A stretch of DNA of 64,000 nucleotides from an uncultured Shewanella sp. (GCF_947501665.1 NZ_CANMWS010000004.1:124001-188000), one strand, 5' to 3'; positions 47,827-57,931 are shown, counted from the first letter of the stretch. The notes: generated by a model not told the origin, from the letters alone. A program made the numbers and translations.

Positions 47827-50127
47827 TTAGTATTCATAATCTCCAATATAGGTCCTAATAATATTTTCCAAATCCTTCTTTAATACAATAAGCCTAGTTG
47901 ACTCAACGCCTTTTTTATTAAAGTAGGAAATATTACTCACTGTTTGCATCATATCTGTATCATTGGGTTCTTGCCATAATTCAGGAGCTTGCTCGGTTCT
48001 TATAACTAATTCACTTTCAACCTCTCTAAAAGCATCGCTCACCTGATTTTGATTAAGCTTCATTGATAAATGGCTAACATAACCGACATTAAATGAAAAT
48101 GTTTTGTCAGTTGTATAATCCATATCAGTATAGATAAGCTTACCAAGAGTGTAATTATCTCCTGAGCTTTCATCAACCTGATTCACTCTGTCAGCAATAA
48201 TATGCGGTATGCGTCCGTTAATATTATCCTGCTCAATCGTATTGTCTTGATAATCGATGTCATTGTCCTCCTCTCTGATATATCCAACCTTTAATTTAAA
48301 TAAAGAACTGCTCTCTTTACTATCAGTACCCACAGAGATAACATGCTGATTAGAAACAAAGCGCGTATTCACATTGTAAGTATTCCCAAAACCCACCTTG
48401 CTTCTATCAAACCACTTAACACTAGGCTGACTATTACCATCTCTACTTATATTACCTAATATTACTCGCGTATAGCCATTGGTACGATAAGTTAACGCAA
48501 CATGTCGACCCGAGGGAGAAATAGTCACACTAGGGTATTTCTTCAAATTACTTTCTTTATCATCCAACTCAATATAATGACCTGACCAAGTTACAATGCC
48601 ACTGGCGATATCTAATAAACCCACTTGAGAATATAACTTTGGCTTATTTTCATTCCCCGTACCAGTGAGTATGACCGTATGTTGACCATCAATACTGTGA
48701 GGCGCAATAGCCATTGATAATGCTTGTAAACTTTTTTGACTACCTGTTATGAATTTTTCAGGCCCCCAAGCAGCAGTATAGAGGTTGTCAGCCTCACTCA
48801 AATCAGTATTTTCATCATTATCACTATTGGGATGGTTAATACTATTCCACGTTTTCACTCGGTAATACACCAAGTTTTCATCATCTTTCATATAAACGAC
48901 TACGCCAGCACCTGTGTTCCCCTCATTAACAAAATCCGCAGCAAAATTTTGAGTTCGCTGGTTTTTATTCGACAAAGAAAATGAGGTCGATTCTAAAGCT
49001 CTACTCCACTCGATATCTCCTCGTTCGCCAATAAAAAAAGTAATCGCCGCTTCAGCACCTGTTTTTCCAGATGTACGATTAGATACTCTTAAATCAGGTA
49101 GTAACATTTTTATTTTAGTGCTTGGGTTCATACCTGTTATAGCAAAACTTCCACCACCACCACCTGCCTCTCCGTTCGATGTTCCTCTCCCCCCTCCTCC
49201 AAATCCGCCACCACCATTTCCGTAGGATCCAAACCCTCCTTTACCTGCTGTATATTCCTCCACAAAAGAAAATCGATAATCCGTAACGGATTTACCATCA
49301 CTACCAGTATAGCTATATTTACTATTATCCCAGTCAGTGCCTCCTCCTTTACCTCCAAACCCAGAATAGCCTCCGTAACCGGCTTGAGACTCAGGTCCCC
49401 CGCCTCCATGACCTCCACCTCCATTGCCTCTTTTCCCTTTAGCAAAAACTCCTTTAATTTTATCTTCATCGGTTTTAAGAGCAAGCGCATGCTTAGTACC
49501 ACAAAAAGACACATTATTTTGATCTAATTGATAACGACAAACTTGTCCACCATCACCTCCATCTTTATTTGAACCGAGATCTGCATAAGCCGCACCTCCT
49601 CCACCTGCAGCAATTAATAATAACGTGTCCGAATCTGGCTCTCCTCCCATAGTAAATGGATTATCGAGTAACCAAAACATCGTCGAAGATGCACCTTGCT
49701 TATTGCTCCCAGTTCTTCCCCATAACATATTCACTTTTTGGTCGAGTCCTTTAAACATTCCTTCTTGGTATTCATATTGACCTAATGTTGCCAAAGTTGT
49801 AAAAAATTCACTATAACCTCTACGCCCTCCATTACCATCCTCCTGATTACCCCCTTTCGCTCCCCAGGCTTGCCAATATGACAAGGTATTCTCGGTTATA
49901 ACTTCACCTCCATTATTATTTCGAGCTTCATTAGCATACTTAATAATCGTTCTAAGGCTTAATTGATTAGGGCGAGTATGACTCTCATCACCAAAACGAC
50001 AAGTCACATATTCTAATCCAGCAGTATTATAAGCAGAGCATGACATAAGGCTCGCTGAAGCGATAGAAGGTAGATAGCTCCCTATACCCATAATCAACGT
50101 ACTTAGAGAAAATATATATTTTTTCAT
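47827..50127 (-). CDS. Exported glycine-rich protein
   Basis: A 766 aa protein with signal peptide (cut near SIASA). Residues about 165-330 are a glycine-rich domain with LLLIAAGGGGAAY, KRGNGGGGHGGGGP, KGGFGSYGNGGGG and EAGGGGGSFAI; this order resembles the Gly-rich module known from ALK/LTK receptors and some bacterial surface proteins. The rest (about 380-766) is beta-rich with tyrosine- and aspartate-rich strands, perhaps a propeller (ISPSGRHVALTYRTNGY). GAGGTT precedes the ATG. I know no function; a role in adhesion or surface coating is plausible. Confidence 0.72.
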   Translation of the reverse strand: MKKYIFSLSTLIMGIGSYLPSIASASLMSCSAYNTAGLEYVTCRFGDESHTRPNQLSLRTIIKYANEARNNNGGEVITENTLSYWQAWGAKGGNQEDGNGGRRGYSEFFTTLATLGQYEYQEGMFKGLDQKVNMLWGRTGSNKQGASSTMFWLLDNPFTMGGEPDSDTLLLIAAGGGGAAYADLGSNKDGGDGGQVCRYQLDQNNVSFCGTKHALALKTDEDKIKGVFAKGKRGNGGGGHGGGGPESQAGYGGYSGFGGKGGGTDWDNSKYSYTGSDGKSVTDYRFSFVEEYTAGKGGFGSYGNGGGGFGGGGRGTSNGEAGGGGGSFAITGMNPSTKIKMLLPDLRVSNRTSGKTGAEAAITFFIGERGDIEWSRALESTSFSLSNKNQRTQNFAADFVNEGNTGAGVVVYMKDDENLVYYRVKTWNSINHPNSDNDENTDLSEADNLYTAAWGPEKFITGSQKSLQALSMAIAPHSIDGQHTVILTGTGNENKPKLYSQVGLLDIASGIVTWSGHYIELDDKESNLKKYPSVTISPSGRHVALTYRTNGYTRVILGNISRDGNSQPSVKWFDRSKVGFGNTYNVNTRFVSNQHVISVGTDSKESSSLFKLKVGYIREEDNDIDYQDNTIEQDNINGRIPHIIADRVNQVDESSGDNYTLGKLIYTDMDYTTDKTFSFNVGYVSHLSMKLNQNQVSDAFREVESELVIRTEQAPELWQEPNDTDMMQTVSNISYFNKKGVESTRLIVLKKDLENIIRTYIGDYEY

Positions 50128-50602
50128 TTCGAAATAACCTCAACAACTCAATTTTCATTTAAACTGTGATGTACAATGCTATGACACGGTGGTTAATAGT
50201 TCATCAGGCAATATAAGACAGAGAATGATAGTTAATTGTCAACAACATTAATATCAGTTCACATGATATATTAAGTGAAAATTCAGGTTAGACTATTCAC
50301 TCAACAGCAACCACCTATAATTAAATAAAAATAAAACAAACGATGACTGTAACAAAAGATGACTATTTAAAACATTATTTCATTTTCCGAGGAAGGCTAA
50401 ACATTTATTAAGTTAATGAACGTCGATACAGCAATATTAAGTTACATATATTTACTGTTAGACATAATTAAAGTCATTAGTGGCTTAAATACATAAAGCT
50501 AAAATACATTATAAGGCTCACCTAATGCTAACTATATTTGAATAACAGCAGAAACATCATCCATAGATACCATTATTTATTATCAAACAATCTCTCACTT
50601 AA
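50128..50602. other. Intergenic region without recognised gene
   Basis: About 475 AT-rich bases between the divergent glycine-rich protein gene and the FNR-type site of trhP. No supportable reading frame or RNA gene is seen. Confidence 0.5.
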
Positions 50603-50616
50603 TTGATCTCAATCAA
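50603..50616. promoter_or_regulatory. Perfect FNR-type site upstream of trhP
   Basis: TTGATCTCAATCAA matches the FNR consensus TTGAT-N4-ATCAA exactly. It is 132 bases upstream of the trhP start. In Shewanella the FNR homologue is EtrA. Confidence 0.75.
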
Positions 50617-50646
50617 AGAAATTCGAATTACGTTTTTATAAACGTC

Positions 50647-50698
50647 AGAAGTATTTGCTTCTCTGCTCAAAGGTAAAGTAGGATCCCGCCACTTTACC
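50647..50698 (+). promoter_or_regulatory. Two short hairpins in the trhP leader
   Basis: AGAAG/CTTCT (50647-50662) and GGTAAAGT/ACTTTACC (50672-50698, 11-base loop) would form two stems in the untranslated leader of trhP. They could be an attenuator or mRNA-stability element; this is inference. Confidence 0.4.
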
Positions 50699-50748
50699 GT
50701 TAACCCATTCTCGTTTACTTTTTCAAGTGCTATTTCATTGAGGTCATT

Positions 50749-52149
50749 ATGTTCACACCTGAGTTATTATCACCCGCTGGCACATTAAAGAACATGCGTT
50801 ATGCCTTTGCCTATGGCGCCGATGCCGTCTACGCTGGGCAGCCTCGATATAGCTTAAGGGTCCGTAATAATGATTTTAGTTTAGACAATTTAAAAGCCGG
50901 AATTCAAGAAGCCCATGCATTAAATAAAAAACTCTATGTTGTCAGTAATATTGCGCCCCATAACGGTAAGCTTAAAACCTACATTAAAGACATACAACCT
51001 GTTATTGCCATGCAGCCTGATGCACTCATTATGTCCGACCCCGGGCTTATTATGATGGTAAGAGAAGTCTTTCCTGAACAAGAAATCCATTTATCGGTAC
51101 AAGCCAACGCTGTCAATTGGGCCTCGGTTAAATTTTGGCAACAACAAGGCATTAAACGTGTGATCCTATCCCGTGAATTATCGTTAAATGAAATTGAAGA
51201 AATTCGCCAACGTTGCCCCGATATTGAACTTGAAGTCTTTGTTCATGGTGCACTGTGCATGGCCTACTCTGGCCGCTGTTTGTTATCGGGTTACATCAAC
51301 AAACGGGATCCCAATCAAGGCACTTGCACTAATGCTTGTCGCTGGAAGTATGACGTTCACCCAGCCCAAGAGACGCCTGAAGGCAATATTATTGCCACTG
51401 CACCAGAGGTGCAACGACATACACCGCATTTAACTGAAAACCAGCATATACATGCGCCGAGTAATGACATTATCTTACTGCAAGAAGCAGGTCGACCAAA
51501 TGAATATATGCCAGCCTTTGAAGATGAACACGGCACTTACATCATGAACTCAAAAGATCTCCGGGCCATTCAACACGTTGAACGCTTGAGTAAAATAGGC
51601 ATCGATTCATTAAAAATAGAGGGGCGAACCAAATCGTTTTATTATGTAGCACGCACCGCACAGCTCTACCGCCAAGCCATTGATGATGCTAGCGCTGGTA
51701 AAGAGTTTAATCGTACATTAATGCACAACCTCGAAGGCTTAGCCCATCGCGGCTATACTGAAGGTTTTTTACGCCGCCACACCCATGATGCATACCAAAA
51801 CTATGATTATGGTTACTCAATCAGTGATACTCAGCAATTTGTCGGTGAATTCACAGCAAAATATAATGAGTTAGGTATGGCAGAAGTCGATGTAAAAAAT
51901 AAGTTTTCAGTCGGTGACAGTATTGAAATAATGACCCCACAAGGTAACCTAACCCTAACGATTGAGACACTGTTAAATCGAAAAGGGGAAACCATTACCT
52001 CCGGCTTAGGCTCAGGTCACTTTGTGTTTTTAAACGTACCTAAAACCATGCAGCTCCGCAATGCCATATTGCTTCGAAATTTACCCCAAGGACATAATAC
52101 TCGGCAACCTCACTCACAAGACAGTCCAATGCACACAGTGAGCGCTTGA
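50749..52149 (+). CDS. trhP: tRNA 5-hydroxyuridine synthesis protein TrhP (YegQ, U32 family)
   Basis: Peptidase-U32-like enzyme that makes 5-hydroxyuridine at wobble position 34 of tRNAs using a prephenate-derived route that does not need O2. MFTPELLSPAGTLKNMRYAF, LEVFVHGALCMAYSGRCLLS and TNACRWKY carry the conserved Cys pattern, and KIEGRTKSFYYVA is typical. The length of 466 aa matches YegQ rather than the U32 paralogues RlhA, UbiU and UbiV. GAGGTC precedes the ATG. The ferredoxin gene yfhL follows two bases after its stop. Confidence 0.93.
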   Translation: MFTPELLSPAGTLKNMRYAFAYGADAVYAGQPRYSLRVRNNDFSLDNLKAGIQEAHALNKKLYVVSNIAPHNGKLKTYIKDIQPVIAMQPDALIMSDPGLIMMVREVFPEQEIHLSVQANAVNWASVKFWQQQGIKRVILSRELSLNEIEEIRQRCPDIELEVFVHGALCMAYSGRCLLSGYINKRDPNQGTCTNACRWKYDVHPAQETPEGNIIATAPEVQRHTPHLTENQHIHAPSNDIILLQEAGRPNEYMPAFEDEHGTYIMNSKDLRAIQHVERLSKIGIDSLKIEGRTKSFYYVARTAQLYRQAIDDASAGKEFNRTLMHNLEGLAHRGYTEGFLRRHTHDAYQNYDYGYSISDTQQFVGEFTAKYNELGMAEVDVKNKFSVGDSIEIMTPQGNLTLTIETLLNRKGETITSGLGSGHFVFLNVPKTMQLRNAILLRNLPQGHNTRQPHSQDSPMHTVSA

Positions 52150-52151
52150 AC

Positions 52152-52403
52152 ATGGCATTACTCATTAATGATAAATGTATTAATTGTGATATGTGTGAGC
52201 CTGAATGCCCCAATCAGGCCATCACATTAGGTGAGTTCATTTTTGAAATTGACCCCATACTCTGTACAGAATGCGTGGGACATTATGATAAGCCGACTTG
52301 CAAATCAGTGTGCCCTATCACTTGTATCGTGCCCGATCCAGCCCATCTAGAATCAACGGATGAGTTACTAGAAAAATATCATTTAATTACCCTAACGACG
52401 TAA
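52152..52403 (+). CDS. yfhL: YfhL-type 2[4Fe-4S] ferredoxin
   Basis: An 83 aa ferredoxin. One cluster motif is CINCDMCEPECP, the other CTECVGHYDKPTCKSVCP with the extra loop between the second and third cysteines typical of the Allochromatium/YfhL type. ATG 52152 gives the standard MALLINDKC start; a TTG at 52146 would add two residues. It forms an operon with trhP, suggesting it supplies electrons or matures that enzyme. YfhL-type ferredoxins are known to support RNA hydroxylation in E. coli. Confidence 0.94.
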   Translation: MALLINDKCINCDMCEPECPNQAITLGEFIFEIDPILCTECVGHYDKPTCKSVCPITCIVPDPAHLESTDELLEKYHLITLTT

Positions 52404-52578
52404 TTTTTTATCGTGCTCAAAGCCATAGAGCACGATACACCAGTCATGCGATTGGCCATGCTTATTTTCCCCGCAGCATTCATCATACCCTAATCATTAA
52501 AACAACAATCCAACCTTGCTAACTTATTAAAAAGGTTTTATACCTACAGTAACCTTGCTTTCAACTATACACCATGCC

Positions 52579-54147
52579 ATGGAGTCGAAAGTGCCTCAAA
52601 AAAATCGCCCTGGTTTACTTTCGACTATTTTTCTCAGTATCGGTACTATGATAGGCAGTGGCTGGTTATTTGCCGCATATTACTCATCTCAAGTGGCTGG
52701 TGCAGCATCCATTTTATCTTGGATAATCGGTGCTCTCATTATTTTAATCATGGCTGTGTTATTATCTGAGATTGCCATCAAATACCCCATAAATGGCTTA
52801 TTTACTCGACTGCTTAGCTTATCGCACAATCAGCATTTTGGCTTTGTCACTGGCATATCAAATTGGTTACTAGGCCTTATTCTTGTGCCTTCTGAAGCCA
52901 TGGCTTCCACCCAATATGTCGCTACTGTCAACCCAATGTGGACCCCTTATTTATTTAATCATGGAGAGATTACAAGCTTAGGAATGGGTCTAACAACGCT
53001 GTTTATGTTATTTTATTTACTGATTAATTATTGGGGGATCCACTTTTTAGCTCGCGTCAATAATGCCATTACTTGGATTAAAATTATTGTTCCTGCCAGT
53101 GTGGCGATTATTTTCATTATCACAGCATTTGATACAAAGAACTTTACGGCTTATCAAAATAGTTTCATGCCTTATCACTTTAATAGTGTATTAACCGCTA
53201 TCGTATCCAGTGGGATCTTTTATTCTTTTTTTGGCTTTCAAGCTGCAGTGTCTTTTTGTGCCGAGCTAGACAAGCCTAAAAGAAATATTCCCATCACCCT
53301 TGTCAGTAGTGTCGTTATTGTATTAATCATTTATTTGTTACTGCAAGTCGCTTTTATCGGTGCATTACCGACAGAAATGCTTGCACAGGGATGGACAAAC
53401 TTAAATTTTGAATCTCCCCTCGCTCAACTTGCTGCCATTCTTGGGCTCAATTTTATCGTGATTATTCTTTACACAGATTCTGTGATAAGCCCAACTGGAA
53501 CAGGATTGTTATATCTAGGTATTGCCTCTCGCCAACTCAATGAAATGGTAAAACATAAACAAATGCCCGCCTTTTTTGGCACAAGAGATCTAAAGGTACT
53601 TTTTTCAAGACGAGCACTTATTTTAAGTTTTATTTGCTCATTAATATTAATTTTTTTCTTTCGAAATTGGCAGCTCATAGCAGGATTAACAACCACTTTT
53701 ATTATTATATCCTGCATTGCACTCCCAATAACTTACTCAAAATTATTACAGTCAACAGAAGGCTTTCCAGTCAGAATATTACCTTATTCACAAGTATTCT
53801 CTTGTTTAACTTTTATTATACTTTCCTATTTTTTATTACTGTGCGGCATTAAAAACCTCACGGTTGCCTTTTTACTGCATTTCGTCTTTTTTATCAGTTA
53901 CGCTTGCAGTATACATCCCCATAATAAAACACTTTCAATCTTACAAGCTCTTGCTTCAGCATGGACTATCTTCGCCTACATGCTATTTGTGATGCTATAC
54001 AGCCTTGTGGGAACATGGGTCCAACATGATTTCAGCTACTATATTATCTATATTATTGCTTCAATCATATTCTATATATTATTAGTCAATCAAAAATCGA
54101 TTCCACATACAACAAAAAAAGGGCCAACGTCAGGCCCTTCAATTTAA
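52579..54147 (+). CDS. APC-family amino acid permease
   Basis: Inner-membrane transporter of about 520 aa with twelve to fourteen hydrophobic segments. The N-terminal FLSIGTMIGSGWLFAAYYSS is the APC substrate-binding signature (GSGWLF), and IFYSFFGFQAAVSFCAELDK, with KPKRNIP after it, is the usual sixth-segment region. The substrate cannot be told. ATG 52579 is preferred over TTG 52555, neither with a clear ribosome-binding site. The end of the gene doubles as the terminator for convergent metL. Its C-terminal half is extended and very hydrophobic. Confidence 0.85.
   Translation: MESKVPQKNRPGLLSTIFLSIGTMIGSGWLFAAYYSSQVAGAASILSWIIGALIILIMAVLLSEIAIKYPINGLFTRLLSLSHNQHFGFVTGISNWLLGLILVPSEAMASTQYVATVNPMWTPYLFNHGEITSLGMGLTTLFMLFYLLINYWGIHFLARVNNAITWIKIIVPASVAIIFIITAFDTKNFTAYQNSFMPYHFNSVLTAIVSSGIFYSFFGFQAAVSFCAELDKPKRNIPITLVSSVVIVLIIYLLLQVAFIGALPTEMLAQGWTNLNFESPLAQLAAILGLNFIVIILYTDSVISPTGTGLLYLGIASRQLNEMVKHKQMPAFFGTRDLKVLFSRRALILSFICSLILIFFFRNWQLIAGLTTTFIIISCIALPITYSKLLQSTEGFPVRILPYSQVFSCLTFIILSYFLLLCGIKNLTVAFLLHFVFFISYACSIHPHNKTLSILQALASAWTIFAYMLFVMLYSLVGTWVQHDFSYYIIYIIASIIFYILLVNQKSIPHTTKKGPTSGPSI
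54110..54139 (-). terminator. metBL terminator inside the 3' end of the permease gene
   Basis: AAGGGCC and GGCCCTT make a seven-base stem with a seven-base loop. On the minus strand it is followed by a run of T, so it ends metL transcription. The same bases encode the last residues of the permease (GPTSGPSI). Confidence 0.85.
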
Positions 54148-54154
54148 AACGTGT

Positions 54155-56551
54155 CTATTCTTTTAACAGGTCGTGGCAAATATGCGCTAAATCTGATTGT
54201 ACTGCAGCAGCAGTGACAGCTCGGCCAGCACCAGGCCCTCTAATAATCAATGGGTTGTCCTGATAAAATTGACTGCGGATCACAAAAACATTATCGCCAG
54301 GCGTTAAATTCGCATAAGCATGACTGGCATCAACCCATTGAAGACTCACTTCGGCTTGCAACGCGCCACTCACATCATCCAGTGTCGCAACGTATCGCAG
54401 TACTTGATTTTGTTCTTTAGCTGCTTCAAATTGCTGTTGTAATCCATTATCCAATTCATGAATGCGTTTAATAAATGCATCCAAAGGCAAAGTCGCAAGC
54501 GCTTCAGGCACAAGAGAATGCAACTTAATATCATCAAGCTCTAATGGCAAGCCAATTTCACGAGCCAATATCAGCAGCTTGCGCTGCATATCACGCCCTG
54601 ATAAATCATCCCTAGGATCAGGCTCAGTCAAGCCTAATGCCTTTGCTTCTAAGACGAGTTGAGAAAAGGGTTTCACGCCATCAAAATATTCAAATAACCA
54701 ACATAAGGTACCTGAGAAAATACCACCAATAGCTTGAATACTGTCGCCACTATTGTGATGTAAATCATTCAAAGCATGTTGTATAGGTAAGCCTGCACCA
54801 CAGCTCGCATTATAACGCCAAAAAAGTCGGCGATTACCCAGCTGTGATTTTAATTCATGATAAAATGATAACGGTCCCGAACCAGCTAATTTATTCGCAC
54901 TGACAATATGAATGCCACGAGCAAACAGGGCCGAATATTTTAAAGTGAGTTCCATACTGGCGCTCATATCTAACGCAATTAATTCATCACATTCAACCGC
55001 ATCCAATTCCGTTAGTAAATGTTCAAAATCCCAAGCTATGGCTTGTTTTTCAAATGAATCCTGCCATTGTGTTAACTCTATTTTTTCTTTTTGGATCAGG
55101 GCTTTTTTAGAACTCACCAAGCCAATGAGTTCCACACTGGCCTCTAACTCCTTATTTAAGCTCTCTCTCGATTGATGAAATAAATCAATCCAAGCTGAGC
55201 CAATATTACCCGTCCCGAACAATACAACACAAATGCGCTTACGAGGACCCGCACAACGTCGATGCACCTTCTGAGTCAGGAGGTTAACTTGTGAATGGGG
55301 CACTAACGTCACTAGACTTAAATCGTCATTAAACAACGCTTTTGCGTCACGACTTAATAATCGAGCAAAACCTCGACGATACAGTTGAGCATCTGCGCTC
55401 ACCAGTGCCACTAAACCAAAATCGGTTCTCACCGTAATATGGCTGACATCATAAACGTCTTGTAAACGCTCAAACAACGCCTTAGCTTGCTTTTCATTTT
55501 CATGAGTAAAAGCCAATTCAAGTTTATTTATGTTAACAGACCAATGTGCTAAAGGCGCCAGCTCAGCTTGTTTTAATTCATCCAAAAGTGCAGGCAAGTC
55601 CCCTTTAAACGTCATATTAAACAGAGAAATACTATTTAAACTGGTCACGACGGGGGCACTGGCTGATGAGCTTTTAGGGGCGATTAATGTAAAATCAGTA
55701 TGGGACGCATAACTAGAACGTACTGCTAGGCTCACTTGGGTATCAAATAACGGCTGTAAAGTACGGTTATGTAATACCGGGGAGCCTAAGTGTGCCAATC
55801 TATCCGCTTCATGAAGTGACAGGCTTTTTAATAATGTCGCATCATTTATCTTATTGGGATCGGCATTAAATACCCCTTCCACATCCGTCCAAATCGTCAC
55901 TCGGTCAATATCGGCTAGGCTGGCAATTAAGGTTGCACTGTAATCAGAACCATTGCGGCCCAATAAGAGTGTTTCTCCCGTCTCTTTCGCACATATAAAG
56001 CCTGTTATCACAATACGCTCATTGGGATGCGCTTCCAATAACGCCTGCACACGTTGACGCGATACAGGCACTTGAATTTGTGGCACCGCTCCCTCATCTG
56101 CAATCAAGAGGGTTCGCGCATCCACATCAATCGCTCCCACTCTTGACTCTCTAAGTAATGCCGCTAATAAACGGGCAGACCAACGCTCTCCAAAACTCAC
56201 CACTTGGTGGCTTTGATAGTCACTTAACTGAGCTAATGAAAGTAAGCTCATTAACTGCGCCTTATCAGTCGACAAACGCTCTCGTAAACTTCTTGCCGCT
56301 CCACTCGATAACAATTGCTCAATCAATTCTTGCTGATAATGGATCAGAGCATGTAACTCTTCTTGCCAGAGTAACCCATTCGCCTTTAATGACAATAACT
56401 TAAAAAGAAAATTAGTACTTTTACCTGCAGCAGAAACCACAATAAGATCATCACTGTGACCATGAGTGAGCAAAATATGCGCAACACGGCGATAGCAATC
56501 TGCATCCGCTAAACTGGAGCCACCAAATTTGTGTAAGTGACAACGTGCCAT
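54155..56551 (-). CDS. metL: Bifunctional aspartokinase II / homoserine dehydrogenase II
   Basis: MetL carries out the first and third steps from aspartate toward methionine. The kinase domain starts CHLHKFGGSSLADADCYRR, with LLLGRNGSDYSATLIA; the homoserine dehydrogenase half starts VVLFGTGNIGSAWIDLF and has SANKLAGSGPL and the segment GLTEPDPRDDLSGRDMQRK. The length of 798 aa is normal for MetL. AAGGAGTTATCC precedes the ATG. It is 126 bases downstream of metB and almost surely in the same MetJ-controlled operon. Confidence 0.95.
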   Translation of the reverse strand: MARCHLHKFGGSSLADADCYRRVAHILLTHGHSDDLIVVSAAGKSTNFLFKLLSLKANGLLWQEELHALIHYQQELIEQLLSSGAARSLRERLSTDKAQLMSLLSLAQLSDYQSHQVVSFGERWSARLLAALLRESRVGAIDVDARTLLIADEGAVPQIQVPVSRQRVQALLEAHPNERIVITGFICAKETGETLLLGRNGSDYSATLIASLADIDRVTIWTDVEGVFNADPNKINDATLLKSLSLHEADRLAHLGSPVLHNRTLQPLFDTQVSLAVRSSYASHTDFTLIAPKSSSASAPVVTSLNSISLFNMTFKGDLPALLDELKQAELAPLAHWSVNINKLELAFTHENEKQAKALFERLQDVYDVSHITVRTDFGLVALVSADAQLYRRGFARLLSRDAKALFNDDLSLVTLVPHSQVNLLTQKVHRRCAGPRKRICVVLFGTGNIGSAWIDLFHQSRESLNKELEASVELIGLVSSKKALIQKEKIELTQWQDSFEKQAIAWDFEHLLTELDAVECDELIALDMSASMELTLKYSALFARGIHIVSANKLAGSGPLSFYHELKSQLGNRRLFWRYNASCGAGLPIQHALNDLHHNSGDSIQAIGGIFSGTLCWLFEYFDGVKPFSQLVLEAKALGLTEPDPRDDLSGRDMQRKLLILAREIGLPLELDDIKLHSLVPEALATLPLDAFIKRIHELDNGLQQQFEAAKEQNQVLRYVATLDDVSGALQAEVSLQWVDASHAYANLTPGDNVFVIRSQFYQDNPLIIRGPGAGRAVTAAAVQSDLAHICHDLLKE

Positions 56552-56677
56552 GGATAACTCCTTTACAACAACTTAAAAAAAACGGCGTACAATCTACAAA
56601 GAGTAAACACACCCTGTCAGTGACTTAGATCTCATCACCAATATAAATCATCAAATATCACTATAGTCGTGATACTG

Positions 56678-57838
56678 TTAAACAGCAGCAGCGGCCACTA
56701 AACCAGCTTGCAGATCAGCAACTAAATCATCTGCATCTTCTATTCCCACAGATAACCTAATGAGCGTATCTTTGACTCCGGCTGCTAAACGCGCTTCTCT
56801 GTCCATGGCCCTATGAGTCATTGTAGCAGGCACGGCAACTAAACTTTCAACGCCACCTAAACTTTCAGCTAATGAAAATAAGGTTAAGCTTTGTAAGAAA
56901 GCTTCTAGTTGAGCCTCTCCACCTTTGAGTTCAAAGCTGAGCATCGCCCCAAACCCTTTTTGCTGTTTTGCCGCAATGTCATGTCCTGGATGAGAAGCAA
57001 GACCAGGATAATACACCTTAGAGACAGCATCACTTGTCGTCAATATAGCAAGAATACGCTGTGCATTAGCTTGATGCTCACGCACTCTCACACTTAAAGT
57101 ACGAATACCTCTCAGTGTGAAATAACTATCAAGTGCTGAACCTGTTAGTCCTAGAGTATTAGACCACCAATGCAGCTTTTCACTCAATTCCGGTGTTTTG
57201 GCCACGACAGCACCACCAACAATATCACTGTGACCATTAATATATTTAGTGGTTGAATGAACCACAATATCAGCCCCCAATAATAATGGCTGCTGTAAAA
57301 TAGGTGACAAAAACGTATTATCCACCGCAACTAATGCCCCCACTTTATGGCTGGCAATGGCTATCGCTTCGATATCAACCACACGTAAAAGGGGGTTAGA
57401 AGGCGTCTCTAACCAAACCAATTTCGGTTTTTGAGCTATCGCCTCATTAAGCGCCTCAGCATTGGTTTGATCCACCACTAATAATTTAAATTGTCCCTTA
57501 TTCGCCAAATTAGTAAATAAACGATAACTGCCTCCATAACAATCATGGGGTACCACTAGCAAGTCTTCAGGGCCGAGTAAACTCACCACGAGAGTGATAG
57601 CCGCCATACCAGTACAAGTCACCACGCCACTTTCGCCCTTTTCAAGGCTAGCAATCGCGTCACCTAATACGGTCCGTGTCGGATTACCTGAGCGACTATA
57701 ATCAAATGCTCTCGGATTTTTATGACCATCAAAAGAGTAATTCGTTGATAGGTAAATAGGCGGGACAACAGCCCCGTGCTGCTGGTCAGATTCAATGCCC
57801 TGACGCACTGCTAATGTGGCTAGCTTTTGGTCTGTCAT
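56678..57838 (-). CDS. metB: Cystathionine gamma-synthase
   Basis: PLP enzyme of the Cys/Met metabolism family that joins O-succinylhomoserine and cysteine. YSRSGNPTRTVL, VPHDCYGGSYRLF and the PLP lysine in VHSTTKYINGHSDIVGG are diagnostic, with SLGGVESLVAVPATMTH after. ATG 57838 follows AGGAG at good distance; the TTG two codons upstream is within the spacing. It is divergent from metJ, and the shared region has two MetJ operators. Confidence 0.95.
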   Translation of the reverse strand: MTDQKLATLAVRQGIESDQQHGAVVPPIYLSTNYSFDGHKNPRAFDYSRSGNPTRTVLGDAIASLEKGESGVVTCTGMAAITLVVSLLGPEDLLVVPHDCYGGSYRLFTNLANKGQFKLLVVDQTNAEALNEAIAQKPKLVWLETPSNPLLRVVDIEAIAIASHKVGALVAVDNTFLSPILQQPLLLGADIVVHSTTKYINGHSDIVGGAVVAKTPELSEKLHWWSNTLGLTGSALDSYFTLRGIRTLSVRVREHQANAQRILAILTTSDAVSKVYYPGLASHPGHDIAAKQQKGFGAMLSFELKGGEAQLEAFLQSLTLFSLAESLGGVESLVAVPATMTHRAMDREARLAAGVKDTLIRLSVGIEDADDLVADLQAGLVAAAAV

Positions 57839-57868
57839 GTACAACTCCTGCTCAACAAATATTTTTAA

Positions 57869-57892
57869 AGATGTCTAGACGTCTAAATGTAC
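57869..57892. promoter_or_regulatory. MetJ operator, metB side
   Basis: Three tandem met boxes: AGATGTCT, AGACGTCT (consensus) and AAATGTAC. It lies 31 bases upstream of the metB start, where bound MetJ would block the metBL promoter. Confidence 0.92.
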
Positions 57893-57931
57893 CTAAGCTA
57901 ATCGCTATCGTCAACCAAGTTTCGGCCATTT

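Noticed and set aside
49137..49514. Reading frame of 125 codons within the glycine-rich gene
   Set aside because: It is a frame-shifted shadow produced by the repetitive glycine codons.
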